A DNA stretch of 64,000 nucleotides from the NCBI RefSeq assembly GCF_042650125.1, contig NZ_JBHSAP010000015.1, forward strand, positions 500,055 through 564,054, given 5' to 3'. Origin of the DNA: Salinithrix halophila (GTDB lineage: Bacteria > Bacillota > Bacilli > Thermoactinomycetales > DSM-45169). The translations under genes and the position numbers were made by a program. Each line of letters opens with the position of its first letter. Position 1 is the stretch's first letter. This document shows positions 35,908 through 44,854 of this stretch, piece after piece. The notes under the pieces were generated by a model that was not told the origin of the DNA, did no database searches, and saw only the letters and a program-made list of their open reading frames with translations.

Positions 35908-37203
35908 TTAGGTGTGCACCATAGCGTGGAAGGCTCTTTCCACCGCCTTTAGAGTGTGCTCCAAATCTTCCTCCGTATGAGCGGTGGTCAGGAACCAGGC
36001 CTCATATTTGGAAGGGGCAAGATAGACACCTTCTGCTAGCATCAGGCGGAAGAAGTGGGCAAAGGATTCGCTGTCTGCCCTTTGGGCTCCGTCGTAGTCA
36101 GTAACGGGGGAATCCGTGAAATAAACCGTAAGCGCCCCGGCTTTCCGGTTAACCTGGACAGGGAGGCCTGCTGATTGGGCGTGTTGCAGGATCCCCTCTT
36201 CGAGAAGTCGACCTTTCCGGTCCAATTCTTCATAGGTGCCGGGCTCCGCCAATGCTTCCAGGCAGGCGATTCCGGCAGCGATGGAAAGCGGATTACCAGC
36301 CATAGTACCCGCTTGGTAAGTGGGGCCTGTGGGAGCCACTTTCTCCATAAGGGACTGCTTCCCGCCGTAAGCACCGATGGGAAGACCTCCTCCGATGATC
36401 TTGCCGAGGGCGGTCAGATCAGGTTCCACTCCATACAAAGTTTGTACCCCGCCATAATGGAAACGGAAAGCCGTAATCACTTCGTCGTAAATGACGAGGG
36501 AGCCAGCATCATGGGCCTGTCGATTGACGGACTCCAGAAACCCAGGGGCGGGCTCTACAATCCCGAAATTCCCGACTAGGGGCTCTACTAACACGGCGGC
36601 TACCTCGTGTCCCCATTTGTCGAGGGCTTCTCCGAGGGCATCCGGATCATTGAAGGGGACGGTGATTACTTCCTGGGCAATACTTTGGGGGATACCAGCG
36701 GAATCTGGCGTTCCTAAAGTTGAGGGGCCGGAACCGGCTGCCACCAGGACCAAGTCGGAATGGCCGTGGTAGCATCCCGCAAACTTGATAATCTTATCCC
36801 TGCCCGTAACAGCCCGAGCGAGGCGAATCGTGCTCATCACTGCTTCTGTACCGCTGTTGACAAACCGGATTTGTTCCATGGAAGGAATCGCATCCCGCAA
36901 CATTCGGGCAAAATAGACTTCCTTCTCCGTCGGTGTGCCAAAAAGAACCCCCTCCGTGGCGGTTTCTCGGATGGCTTGAGTAACGCCGGGGTGTGCGTGG
37001 CCTAAAATGATGGGGCCGAAAGCGGCCAGGTAGTCGATGTACCGATTGCCGTCCTCATCAAAGAAATGAGCGCCAGCTGCGCTTTTCATATAGACGGGAT
37101 GCTCCATCCCCACCGCCTTGAAGGAACGGGACGGGCTGTTGACACCCCCGACAATGAGGTCCATCGCTTCTCTATGTAATAATTTCGAACGGGAATGCTC
37201 CAC
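35908..37203 (-). CDS. hemL: Glutamate-1-semialdehyde 2,1-aminomutase
   Basis: This 431-residue PLP enzyme makes 5-aminolevulinate for heme synthesis. Features are the NSGTEA cofactor loop (about 116-121), YDEVITAFR, and the Schiff-base Lys268 in GKIIGGGLP. The start is GTG at 37203 with AAAGGAGGAAG. It is most like the B. subtilis second aminomutase GsaB, whose gene also lies near bcp, perR and rrnD. Heme demand fits the two heme-A oxidases in this window. Confidence 0.95.
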   Translation of the reverse strand: MEHSRSKLLHREAMDLIVGGVNSPSRSFKAVGMEHPVYMKSAAGAHFFDEDGNRYIDYLAAFGPIILGHAHPGVTQAIRETATEGVLFGTPTEKEVYFARMLRDAIPSMEQIRFVNSGTEAVMSTIRLARAVTGRDKIIKFAGCYHGHSDLVLVAAGSGPSTLGTPDSAGIPQSIAQEVITVPFNDPDALGEALDKWGHEVAAVLVEPLVGNFGIVEPAPGFLESVNRQAHDAGSLVIYDEVITAFRFHYGGVQTLYGVEPDLTALGKIIGGGLPIGAYGGKQSLMEKVAPTGPTYQAGTMAGNPLSIAAGIACLEALAEPGTYEELDRKGRLLEEGILQHAQSAGLPVQVNRKAGALTVYFTDSPVTDYDGAQRADSESFAHFFRLMLAEGVYLAPSKYEAWFLTTAHTEEDLEHTLKAVERAFHAMVHT

Positions 37204-37333
37204 GATTACTTCCTCCTTTTTCTCTGACCCTTCTTATTCTATCAAAGAACCCCGCAAAGGGAATATCGCATATATACAGGGGAAACCGGGAATAGATCTA
37301 CCATTGGAAGTAGGCTTTATCGAAGGGCAGGAG

Positions 37334-37428
37334 GCACCCTGAGAGACGGAGGAAGGTGGAGACGATCCGAGGGGTGCAGGATGGGATCACCAAAAAAGAC
37401 GGATAGGCTGGGCTTGCCCGGCTTTTTT
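37334..37428 (+). ncRNA. Candidate structured RNA or leader upstream of the DUF1835 gene
   Basis: A plus-strand intrinsic terminator (GCTGGGC, TT, GCCCGGC at 37407-37422, then six T) has no plus-strand gene before it. Just upstream, GCACCC (37334-37339) can pair with GGGTGC (37372-37377). It may be a small RNA or an attenuator for the gene at 37473. No clear promoter was found. Confidence 0.3.
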
Positions 37429-37472
37429 GATGGAGTGGCAGAACTCACTAGATAAAGAAGGGGAGAAGGAAG

Positions 37473-38429
37473 ATGATCCATATTGTTAACGGCGATCATT
37501 GGGCCGATGTACTGCGCGATTGTGAACCGCTTCGGGGAGAAGTTTTTGTCTGGCGGGAAATGGTCGATTTTGGGCCTTTTTCCCCAGATTGGGATGAAAC
37601 CGAACAGGCTGGGGCGAGAGCAACTTATTTTGAAGAGCGGCTCGGGATCCCTGCTGGGCAGATGAAGATGGTGCTTACTTATCAGGAGCAACGATTGAAA
37701 CGGTTGCCGAGCACTTCCCGCATTGTCCTCTGGTTTAAGCCCAATCGTCATGATCAGTTGATGCTCCTGTATCTTCTTTTCCGGATTCGCAACCTGGATC
37801 ATTCGCGGCTGGAGCTGGTGACGATTCCGGAGGACCTAACGTTGGCAAATGCTTCTCCCCTAGCAGTGGAACGCATTTTTAACGAACGCCTTCCTCTGGG
37901 GGTTGAACATTTGGAGGAGGGAGCAGAGGCTTGGCAAGATTATATCTCCCCCGTCCCCAGGGGTATGGTTGAGCGGGCAAGCTGGGAGAACCTGCTTTTC
38001 CCTTACCTCGGAGAGGCATTCCAGATGAATATGGAATACTTCCCGTCTCAGCAAAACGGTTTGAATGCAGTGGAAGAGCTTTCTCTTACACTGATCCGGA
38101 ACGGAGTGGATACATTCCAGAATCTGTTTGGAGAGGTGGCGGCAGCAAGACCGGGGGACGGATTAAATGCAGTCCATTTCGCCGCTATCATTAACGAACT
38201 GGGTTCTGCCAACGGTGCTTTATTGGATACCGTTGACGGGCTGTCTGGAAAAGAAGTTCTCGGTGAAAACGATCGGCTGCAACTTACCCCCCTTGGTAAG
38301 CGGATCCTGGAAGGAGAAACGGATCGGATCCGAACAACAGGGATCGACTGGTGGGTAGGGGGCGTTCATTTGGCAGAAGACCGTTGGCGACGGGACCAGG
38401 ATGGATGTTTGGTTGAACAGCAAGTTTAA
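37473..38429 (+). CDS. DUF1835 domain protein
   Basis: The 318-residue protein starts with the DUF1835 signature (MIHIVNGDHWADVLRD, VFVWREMVDFGPF) over about the first 125 residues. The second half looks helical and ends in a region like the DUF3658-type tail found with DUF1835 in Bacillales. There is no signal peptide. The function is unknown. The start has AAGGGGAGAAGGAAG upstream. It is a single gene. Confidence 0.85.
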   Translation: MIHIVNGDHWADVLRDCEPLRGEVFVWREMVDFGPFSPDWDETEQAGARATYFEERLGIPAGQMKMVLTYQEQRLKRLPSTSRIVLWFKPNRHDQLMLLYLLFRIRNLDHSRLELVTIPEDLTLANASPLAVERIFNERLPLGVEHLEEGAEAWQDYISPVPRGMVERASWENLLFPYLGEAFQMNMEYFPSQQNGLNAVEELSLTLIRNGVDTFQNLFGEVAAARPGDGLNAVHFAAIINELGSANGALLDTVDGLSGKEVLGENDRLQLTPLGKRILEGETDRIRTTGIDWWVGGVHLAEDRWRRDQDGCLVEQQV

Positions 38430-38528
38430 AGGGATGGTATTTATCAAACTCCCTGGGATGCATATCTTTCCTTTTTGGGAGGAAACTGAAAGGTGAGTAC
38501 AGGATATCGGTTGAAAGGAGGGAAACCT

Positions 38529-38711
38529 TTGACGGAAAAAGATATCGAGAGAAACGATTACGAAACGAAAAACGAAGAAAATATCAATAGTAACGTCCAG
38601 TTTGCCTATGAACAAAGTGGAGAACTGACGGATATGGATGTAGAAAAAGGCCGTAGGGATATGTCCGAGGAATATGGGGCCGATGCAAAAAAGAACGAGA
38701 AGAAGCAATAA
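38529..38711 (+). CDS. Small charged hydrophilic protein
   Basis: The 60-residue, Glu/Lys/Asn-rich, probably disordered protein has no recognised family. TTG at 38529 has AAAGGAGGG six bases upstream; GTG at 38493 with GGGAGG is an alternative that would add 12 residues. It is followed by a perfect terminator. Size and composition resemble small spore or stress proteins, which is only a guess. Confidence 0.6.
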   Translation: MTEKDIERNDYETKNEENINSNVQFAYEQSGELTDMDVEKGRRDMSEEYGADAKKNEKKQ

Positions 38712-38714
38712 AAA

Positions 38715-38743
38715 ACAGCCCGCGTTAACGCGGGCTGTTTTAT
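38715..38743. terminator. Bidirectional terminator
   Basis: A perfect 10-bp stem (38715-38724 with 38729-38738) has a TTAA loop, an A-run before and TTTATT after. It serves the small gene on plus and the DUF2512 gene on minus. Confidence 0.9.
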
Positions 38744-38789
38744 TAGGAGCAAAAAATGCGGCAAATCAGCCGCACATAAAGAAAGTTGT

Positions 38790-39146
38790 TCAACCGGCTC
38801 CTTTATAAGTACGGCCCGACTTAAGCAGCCAAAGGTGCTGAAAATATTCGGTCACCGCCAGGATAAAGGCTGTAAGCAGGGCTCCAGTCATCGTCACACG
38901 GGCCCCTTCAAAGAAGGTTCCGCTGAAGAGAAGAACGAGAACAGCGGCAACGAAGTCCATGGAATTATTGATCCAGAAGACCCCTCTTCGAAGAAAGAGA
39001 ACTTCCATGAAATGGGCCAATACAGCTAAGATAATTCCAACGATGATCGGTTGTACCCAGTTAGGGTAATAAACCCCCTCAAATAAAAACATGGAGATCC
39101 ACACAACGAGAGGGCAGATGATTAGTTTGGCAATCAATCCAGCCAC
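38790..39146 (-). CDS. DUF2512 (YndM-like) membrane protein
   Basis: The 118-residue protein has four membrane spans typical of the YndM/DUF2512 family of spore-formers (VYYPNWVQPIIVGIILAVLAH, then FWINNSMDF). The function is unknown. The start is GTG at 39146 with GGGGGAG five bases upstream; GTG at 39167 lacks spacing for a ribosome site. Confidence 0.82.
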   Translation of the reverse strand: MAGLIAKLIICPLVVWISMFLFEGVYYPNWVQPIIVGIILAVLAHFMEVLFLRRGVFWINNSMDFVAAVLVLLFSGTFFEGARVTMTGALLTAFILAVTEYFQHLWLLKSGRTYKGAG

Positions 39147-39293
39147 TGAGACTCCCCCTTTTTCCACCTTCAGAGTTCCCCCTGAGACAGGATGTTATAC
39201 ATCGCGGGGCACTAGTGGTCGATAGTTGGATGGATCAAAGGAGGGCTGGGCACCCTATTTTCGTTGCATGGTTTAAAAGGGGTGGGAACTTCA

Positions 39294-39452
39294 ATGGATC
39301 AGGAAAACCAGAAGGAAAAGAAGACCAAAGAAACAGCGGATGAGGCTGCCTATTTGCAAAAGCAAGTGTACGACGGACCCTTAAGCGCCATGGAAAAGGA
39401 AGGAAGACTCAAAGAGTACCCTTCAGAAAGGAAAGACAAGGGAGGGGGCTAA
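39294..39452 (+). CDS. Small charged hydrophilic protein
   Basis: The 52-residue Lys/Glu-rich protein starts at ATG 39294 behind AAAGGGGTGGG. No family is recognised. Like the product at 38529 it is short, disordered-looking and Cys-free. It is separated from the DUF2512 gene by a divergent intergenic region. No classic terminator follows at once; a weak AAGCCG/CGGCTT hairpin with TTTTT lies near 39611-39663. Confidence 0.55.
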   Translation: MDQENQKEKKTKETADEAAYLQKQVYDGPLSAMEKEGRLKEYPSERKDKGGG

Positions 39453-39792
39453 GGTCATTTAAACAGCGATAGTCTGTGGGGATGCCAACGTTGTCAGTGT
39501 TTCCGCATCGATCAGCCGAGGCGATCCGTCAAGGATACCTGCCGATTAGCCTATGTAGTGTGGCATAGAAGGAAAGACTATTCTCATCAATCGGGTAAAT
39601 AGACGATTTTTTAAGCCGCCATAAGCCCCTAGCATTTCACGAGGAGGGATGCGTCGGCTTTTTTGTTGTTGTCCCCATCGATTTTACCTGTACGCTTTCG
39701 GGAAGGCTGTGGTATTCTGAAAATGGTGTTTTGTAGACAAATGGAATGGAAATCCATACGATTTTGAAATAAAGCAAGTGGGGGAGAGGGCG
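39453..39792. other. Intergenic region, mostly empty
   Basis: No coding signal is seen. Near 39612-39663, AAGCCG and CGGCTT can pair across a long loop that holds an inner AGCAT/ATGC pair, followed by TTTTTT, which suggests a weak plus-strand terminator. The ribosome site of the next gene (GGGGGAG) lies at its end. Confidence 0.4.
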
Positions 39793-41700
39793 TTGTCGTT
39801 CTTTACTGTAGGAGAGTATTATCGGGAAACTTATCAAATTGAAAGTGTGGAGTCCTTCTTTGGAGGAGAGTGGGCTGTCGCCTCTTCCAGAGGGGAGCGT
39901 TTTTATCTCCAGTACACACCGCTCGCCAAACCGGCACCACCCCGTGCGATCCAACAGTACTTATCATTGGATCAAAAGGAGATTGTACCGTATCTCCAGG
40001 TCTATTCCGAAGAGCGTTCCCTGGTTTTTATCCGTCCCTATATCCCTTTTCGGGAACGTCTTCATGAACGGGCGGCACGGGGACCGGTGGATGAAGATCA
40101 GGTGTTTCACTGGGTTAAAAGCCTGGCACCAGTAGAACATGTGTTGAAAGAAAAGCCTCTCCGTATGTATACCCTGCTCCACCCTTCCAATATCGGTGTC
40201 ACGGAGGAAGGGGAGCTCAAAGTCATCGCCTGTGGGGTAGAGGGGCGAACGTTGCCGGAACCGATTTATGATTGGGGAAACCTGATGCTGATGCTGTTAA
40301 CAGGAAAGGTTTCCGAGGAGCCATTTCAACGCGTTCCGGCGGATGCAGGCCTTTCCAAACCCCTAGGTAAAGCGGTACATAAAAGCTTTAATCGTCATGT
40401 CGGGTATGTCATCTCCCAGATTGACTCCTATTTGAAGAAGCGGGATTCCAAAGGATTGTTGGACCAGCTGTTCAAAAAGGGAGAGCAGGACGATTCTTCT
40501 ACCATTCGGCCAAAAACGGTGGAGGATGGGGGACGTACGATCGAAAAATCGGAACGGCATCCCACGATTCCGCCCACTCCTCCATCCAGTGTCCTGCAAC
40601 AAAGATTGGAGCAAGCCCGTCAAGCCAAATTGAAGGAAGAAGCAGAACGCCGCGCCCAAGAAGAAGCGGAGCGCCGGAAAGCGGAACACCGTGCCCAAGA
40701 AGAGGCAGAGCACCGGGAAGCTGAGCGCCGCGCCCAGGAAGAAGCGGAGCGCCGGGAAGCAGAACGTCGCGCCCAAGAAGAGGTAGAGCGCCGGGAAGCA
40801 GAACGCCGCGCCCAAGAAGAGGTAGAGCGCCGGGAAGCGGAACGCCGCGCTCAAGAAGAGGTAGAGCGCCGGGAAGCAGAACGCCGCGCCCAAGAAGAGG
40901 TAGAGCGCCGGGAAGCGGAACGCCGCGCTCAAGAAGAGGTAGAGCGCCGGGAAGCAGAACGCCGCGCCCAAGAAGAGGTAGAGCGCCGGGAAGCGGAACG
41001 CCGCGCTCAAGAAGAGGCAGAGCGCCGGAAAGCGGAACGCCGCTCCCAGGAAGAAGCGGAGCGCCGGAAAGCGGAACACCGCGCTCAAGAAGAGGCGGAG
41101 CGCCGAGAAGCAGAACGCCGCGCCCAAGAAGAGGTAGAGCGCCAGGAAGCGGAACACCGCGCCCAGGAAGAGGCGGAGCGCCGGGAAGCGGAACGCCGCT
41201 CCCAGGAAGAAGCGGAACGCCGGAAAGCGGAACGCCGTGCCCAGGAAGAGGCAGAGCGCCGGGAAGCGGAACACCGCGCCCAGGAAGAAGCGGAGCGCCG
41301 GGAAGCGGAACACCGCGCCCAGGAAGAGGCGGAGCGCCGGGAAGCGGAACGCCGCGCCCAAGAAGAGGTAGAGCTCCGGGAAGCAGAACGCCGCGCTCAA
41401 ATAGAGGCGGAGCGCCGGGAAGCGGAACGCCGCGCCCAAGAAGAGGTAGAGCTCCGGGAAGCGGAACACCGCGCCCAGGAAGAGGCGGAGCGCCGGGAAG
41501 CGGAACACCGCGCCCAAGAAGAGGCGGAGCTCCGGGAAGCGGAACAGCATACCCGGCCAGAGTCCATTTCGCGGGAGAAAGAACGGGTAGTTGCTGCCGC
41601 TCCCGTGGTGAACGGATTGGAAGCGGAGCGGAGAGAACATGATAAGTTGGCCGGTCAGCTAGAGGAATATGTTCGGCATGTGTTTAACCGTCAGGGCTAG
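39793..41700 (+). CDS. Pseudokinase-like protein with a 23-unit charged repeat helix
   Basis: The ~635-residue protein has two parts. Residues 1-230 resemble a degenerate protein kinase: LHPSNIGVTEEGELKVIACGVEG lies where the catalytic HRD..N and DFG segments should be, and YDWGNLMLMLLTG recalls the following helix. The catalytic Asp residues are absent, so activity is unlikely. After a Pro/Ser linker come 23 exact-length 13-residue repeats (type RAQEEAERREAER) of alternating acid and base, expected to form a stiff single alpha-helix or coiled coil. No signal peptide is present. TTG at 39793 has GGGGGAG seven bases upstream. The function is unknown. Confidence 0.75.
   Translation: MSFFTVGEYYRETYQIESVESFFGGEWAVASSRGERFYLQYTPLAKPAPPRAIQQYLSLDQKEIVPYLQVYSEERSLVFIRPYIPFRERLHERAARGPVDEDQVFHWVKSLAPVEHVLKEKPLRMYTLLHPSNIGVTEEGELKVIACGVEGRTLPEPIYDWGNLMLMLLTGKVSEEPFQRVPADAGLSKPLGKAVHKSFNRHVGYVISQIDSYLKKRDSKGLLDQLFKKGEQDDSSTIRPKTVEDGGRTIEKSERHPTIPPTPPSSVLQQRLEQARQAKLKEEAERRAQEEAERRKAEHRAQEEAEHREAERRAQEEAERREAERRAQEEVERREAERRAQEEVERREAERRAQEEVERREAERRAQEEVERREAERRAQEEVERREAERRAQEEVERREAERRAQEEAERRKAERRSQEEAERRKAEHRAQEEAERREAERRAQEEVERQEAEHRAQEEAERREAERRSQEEAERRKAERRAQEEAERREAEHRAQEEAERREAEHRAQEEAERREAERRAQEEVELREAERRAQIEAERREAERRAQEEVELREAEHRAQEEAERREAEHRAQEEAELREAEQHTRPESISREKERVVAAAPVVNGLEAERREHDKLAGQLEEYVRHVFNRQG
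40651..41547 (+). repeat. 39-nt tandem repeat, 23 copies
   Basis: 897 bases equal 23 x 39 nt inside the pseudokinase-like gene. Units differ at a few codons (Ala/Val, Arg/His, Glu/Lys). Between about 40800 and 41000 a 78-nt double unit recurs with alternating GCA/GCG and GCC/GCT codons, showing recent expansion by unequal exchange. The opposite strand is stop-free over the repeats, which makes a false ORF. Confidence 0.95.
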
Positions 41701-41838
41701 GGAAAAACAAAGGAGGACTTCCTGACGATTCCCCAGGGGATGGCTCCCGGATCTCGGGGGCCGCATCGTACTTGGAGCTGCGTCTGGAAGCGCCCGGATG
41801 ATCTTGTCTGGGGGAATCCATGGCGGAGGTGTGTTCGG

Positions 41839-43242
41839 ATGGCTGAAAACTATCGGATTCAACGAGACTCTCTCGGTGAAGTAAAGGTGCCCGCCAACCG
41901 TTTTTATGGGGCACAGACCCAGCGGGCAGTGGAAAATTTCCCGATTAGCGGACTTCGTTTGCCCCGTCATTTTATCCGTGCTCAGGGATTGATAAAAGCT
42001 GCCGCCGCTCACGCCCAGCATCGATGTGGAGAGCTGGAGGAAAGATTGGCCCATGCGGTCATCCAGGCAGCAGAAGAAGTGGCTGAGGGCCGCTGGGATG
42101 ATCATTTTGTCGTCGATGTCTATCAAGCGGGGGCCGGAACTTCGCAGAATATGAACGCCAATGAAGTGATTGCCAGCCGGGCGGCGGAGATTTTAGGCGG
42201 CAAGCCGGGGGATATTTCTCTGGTCCATCCCAATGACCATGTTAACCGTGGGCAATCCACCAATGACACGATTCATGTTGCTATCAACATTGCTGCTGCG
42301 GAGGAACTGGTTCACGGGCTTCTTCCTGTTACCGATCGTCTGATCCGGACCTTGGAACAGAAGGCGGAAGCGTTCGGGGAGATTGTGAAATCGGGACGAA
42401 CCCATCTACAAGACGCTGTGCCGATTAAAGTGGGACAGGAACTTTCCGGCCACGCCTACGCCATCCGCTACGCTCGAGAAGGAGTTGAGGAAAGCCTCGC
42501 TTTCCTTTATCAGATCGGGCTGGGGGGCAATGCAGTTGGAACAGGGATCAACACTCCTGCCGGTTATGCAGAAACGGCGATAAAAAATATTGCTGAACGG
42601 ACCGGTCTTCCTTTCAAAGAGCCGGAAAACCGCTTCGCCTTCATGCAGAATACTGGAGCTGCCCTGAAAACGAGTGCCGCTCTGAAGAATCTGGCCGTAC
42701 ACCTCGGCAAACTAGCCAGTGATCTACGCCTTCTTTCCTCGGGCCCTCGAACGGGGTTGGCTGAATTCCGGCTACCACCGGTTCAACCGGGCTCTTCTAT
42801 TATGCCGGGGAAAGTGAATCCCGTGATGGCGGAAATGATGAATATGATTGTGACCCAGGTAATCGGAAACGATGCCTGTATTACCTCCGCGGGTGAACAT
42901 GCCCAGTTGGAATTGAATGTCATGATGCCCGTCATCGCCCATAACCTTCTCCACTCGATTACCATCCTTACCAACGGGATGGAGGCCTTTCGGGAACGTT
43001 GCCTGGAAGGGTTGGAAGTTGACAAGGAGCGCTGCCAGGAGTTAATGGAGCAGTCCCTCGCCCTTGCAACCGCCCTCAATCCTTTTCTTGGGTATGACCG
43101 TGCAGCGGAGGTAGCCAAAAAAGCTTACGCTGAAGGAAAGACGGTTCGTGAAGTCATCCGTGACGAAGGACTTTTGTCAGAAACGGAAATGGATCAGGCA
43201 ATGGACCCTAACCAAATGATCCCTCCAAAAAAACGTAAATAA
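41839..43242 (+). CDS. Class II fumarase/aspartase family lyase, aspartate ammonia-lyase-like
   Basis: The 467-residue enzyme has the superfamily signature GSSIMPGKVNP and the three conserved regions. GAGTSQNMNANEV and the QSTND motif after HPNDHVN match aspartases (fumarases usually have GSGTQSNMN and QSSND), so aspartate to fumarate plus ammonia is the more likely reaction. However, the N-terminus (RIQRDSLGEVKVPANRFYGAQTQRA) is shared by both, and such genes are often annotated fumC. The start is ATG at 41839 with GGAGGTG. It sits between the repeat protein and spo0M. Confidence 0.85.
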   Translation: MAENYRIQRDSLGEVKVPANRFYGAQTQRAVENFPISGLRLPRHFIRAQGLIKAAAAHAQHRCGELEERLAHAVIQAAEEVAEGRWDDHFVVDVYQAGAGTSQNMNANEVIASRAAEILGGKPGDISLVHPNDHVNRGQSTNDTIHVAINIAAAEELVHGLLPVTDRLIRTLEQKAEAFGEIVKSGRTHLQDAVPIKVGQELSGHAYAIRYAREGVEESLAFLYQIGLGGNAVGTGINTPAGYAETAIKNIAERTGLPFKEPENRFAFMQNTGAALKTSAALKNLAVHLGKLASDLRLLSSGPRTGLAEFRLPPVQPGSSIMPGKVNPVMAEMMNMIVTQVIGNDACITSAGEHAQLELNVMMPVIAHNLLHSITILTNGMEAFRERCLEGLEVDKERCQELMEQSLALATALNPFLGYDRAAEVAKKAYAEGKTVREVIRDEGLLSETEMDQAMDPNQMIPPKKRK

Positions 43243-43274
43243 AAAGGGGAATCCAAACAAGGAGGTGATTTTTT

Positions 43275-44015
43275 ATGTTCAATAAAGCACTGGCCAGCCT
43301 CGGTGTCGGAAATGCCAAGGTGGATACTCGGCTGGAGAGCAATCACTACCAGCCGGGAGACTTGGTACGGGGAGAAGTGATGATCCGGGGAGGCCAAGCC
43401 CGTCAGGTGGTGGATGATATTTATCTGTATCTGGTTATCCATTACTTGAAGAATGGAAAGAAAGTGGAACACATCCTTGATAAGTTCCATCTGAGTGAAT
43501 CCTTTGAAATTCCGGAAAAGGGATACCAGATCATTCCCTTTCAGATCCGGCTCCCGTATCAAACACCGATGTCCTGCGGCCGTTTCCCCATTTACTTAAA
43601 GACAGGCTTAGATATCAAGCGAGCAGTGGATCCTACGGACTTGGATCGAATCGAAGTCTTTCCCCATTCGACAGTCGAGCAAGTTCTTGGAGAAATCGAG
43701 CGATCCGGTTTTATCATGTATCGCGTGTTTAATGAACATCATCCGGGATCGAAAGCCCTCCCTTTCATCCAAGTATTTCAGTTTAAGCCGGCAGAACGGT
43801 ATCACGGGTATCTGGACGAACTCAATCTCTATTTCGATGTGGACAACCATGATGTCCAGATGCAAGTAGAGATTCAACGTGGAACCAAGGTGCTGAATAC
43901 GGCGTTCTCCTGGCAATTGGCTGATCCTGACGGATCGCTCTCCCTAACCAGCGGAGGCCAGAAGCAACACGTGGAAAGCCCTGCGGCCACGATCCAGTCT
44001 CTACTCAAAAAATAA
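43275..44015 (+). CDS. spo0M: Spo0M-like sporulation-control protein, copy 1
   Basis: The 246-residue arrestin-fold protein is like B. subtilis Spo0M (258 aa), which affects sporulation and cell-shape control. The N-terminal stretch KALASLGVGNAKVDTRL is characteristic, followed by beta-rich sequence with YLKTGLDIKRAVDP. The start is ATG at 43275 with AAGGAGGTG. A second copy begins 21 bp downstream, so the two are probably co-transcribed. Confidence 0.9.
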   Translation: MFNKALASLGVGNAKVDTRLESNHYQPGDLVRGEVMIRGGQARQVVDDIYLYLVIHYLKNGKKVEHILDKFHLSESFEIPEKGYQIIPFQIRLPYQTPMSCGRFPIYLKTGLDIKRAVDPTDLDRIEVFPHSTVEQVLGEIERSGFIMYRVFNEHHPGSKALPFIQVFQFKPAERYHGYLDELNLYFDVDNHDVQMQVEIQRGTKVLNTAFSWQLADPDGSLSLTSGGQKQHVESPAATIQSLLKK

Positions 44016-44036
44016 ACCCGCGGGGAGGAAAAGCCC

Positions 44037-44798
44037 ATGTCACTCTTTTCGAAAGCCTTGGCCAGTCTTGGAGTTGGTAATGCCAAAGTGGATACCCGGC
44101 TGCGGCAAACCCAATATCGCCAAGGCGGCCTCATTGAGGGGGAAGTGTATATCCAGGGGGGACAGGTGGAGCAGGAAATCGACGAGATTTACCTATATCT
44201 CGTTGTTCTCTACCATCATGATCGGGCTCAACATGAATATATCATGGAGGAGTACCGCCTTTCTGAGGTCTTCACCATTGGCCCTCGCGAAACGAAGGTG
44301 ATCCCCTTCGAAATTCGCCTTCCCTATGATACGCCGGTTACTACCGGCGGTTGTCCTGTTTACTTGAAAACCGGCCTCGATATTAAAATGGCAGTGGATC
44401 CGGATGATACGGACGGCATTGAGATTCTTCCCCATACCTTAGTGGAAAAAGTGCTGGCGGTCGTGGAAAAGGTGGGCTTCCAGCTGGTCGACATCGACTT
44501 CGAGTTTGAAAATTACTTTTCCCGGCATCCTTTCATTCAGGAGTTCGAATTTAAGCCCACCGGTGATCTGAGAGGGGTCCTCGACGAGCTGGAAGTGATG
44601 TTTTACATCGGCGAAAAAGAAGTAGAGGTCATCATGCAACTAGACCGCCGGGCCACCGATTTGATGACCTCTCTGGAGGAAGCACTGGAGCTGGACAACC
44701 GAACCGTTCGGCTGACGGTTCGTGAATCGGATTTGGCCGGGGGGACGGAAGCTTTGCAGAAAAAAATTTCCGACCTCATCCAGCAACATGCGCACTAA
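44037..44798 (+). CDS. spo0M: Spo0M-like sporulation-control protein, copy 2
   Basis: This 253-residue tandem paralogue has the same first ~20 residues as copy 1 (KALASLGVGNAKVDTRL) and a matching YLKTGLDIKMAVDP. The C-terminal third has diverged. The start is ATG at 44037 after GGGGAGG. A strong terminator follows the stop. Confidence 0.9.
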   Translation: MSLFSKALASLGVGNAKVDTRLRQTQYRQGGLIEGEVYIQGGQVEQEIDEIYLYLVVLYHHDRAQHEYIMEEYRLSEVFTIGPRETKVIPFEIRLPYDTPVTTGGCPVYLKTGLDIKMAVDPDDTDGIEILPHTLVEKVLAVVEKVGFQLVDIDFEFENYFSRHPFIQEFEFKPTGDLRGVLDELEVMFYIGEKEVEVIMQLDRRATDLMTSLEEALELDNRTVRLTVRESDLAGGTEALQKKISDLIQQHAH

Positions 44799-44820
44799 TC
44801 TCTATTGACAATCTCTATGA

Positions 44821-44854
44821 GGCAGCAGGGAGATCCTGCTGCCTTGCATCTTTT
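44821..44854 (+). terminator. Rho-independent terminator after spo0M pair
   Basis: GGCAGCAGG (44821-44829) pairs perfectly with CCTGCTGCC (44835-44843). A five-T tract follows after a short interval. Confidence 0.75.

Noticed and set aside
40651..41547. Regular repeats considered as a CRISPR array
   Set aside because: Units are contiguous without unique spacers, stay in frame and encode protein; there are no cas genes.
40363..41640. 425-codon ORF on the minus strand over the repeat gene, rich in Phe-Leu-Ala repeats
   Set aside because: It is the antisense of the 39-nt tandem repeat. Repetition of a stop-free unit makes it long, it has no ribosome site, and the plus-strand frame starts with a real domain and a Shine-Dalgarno site.
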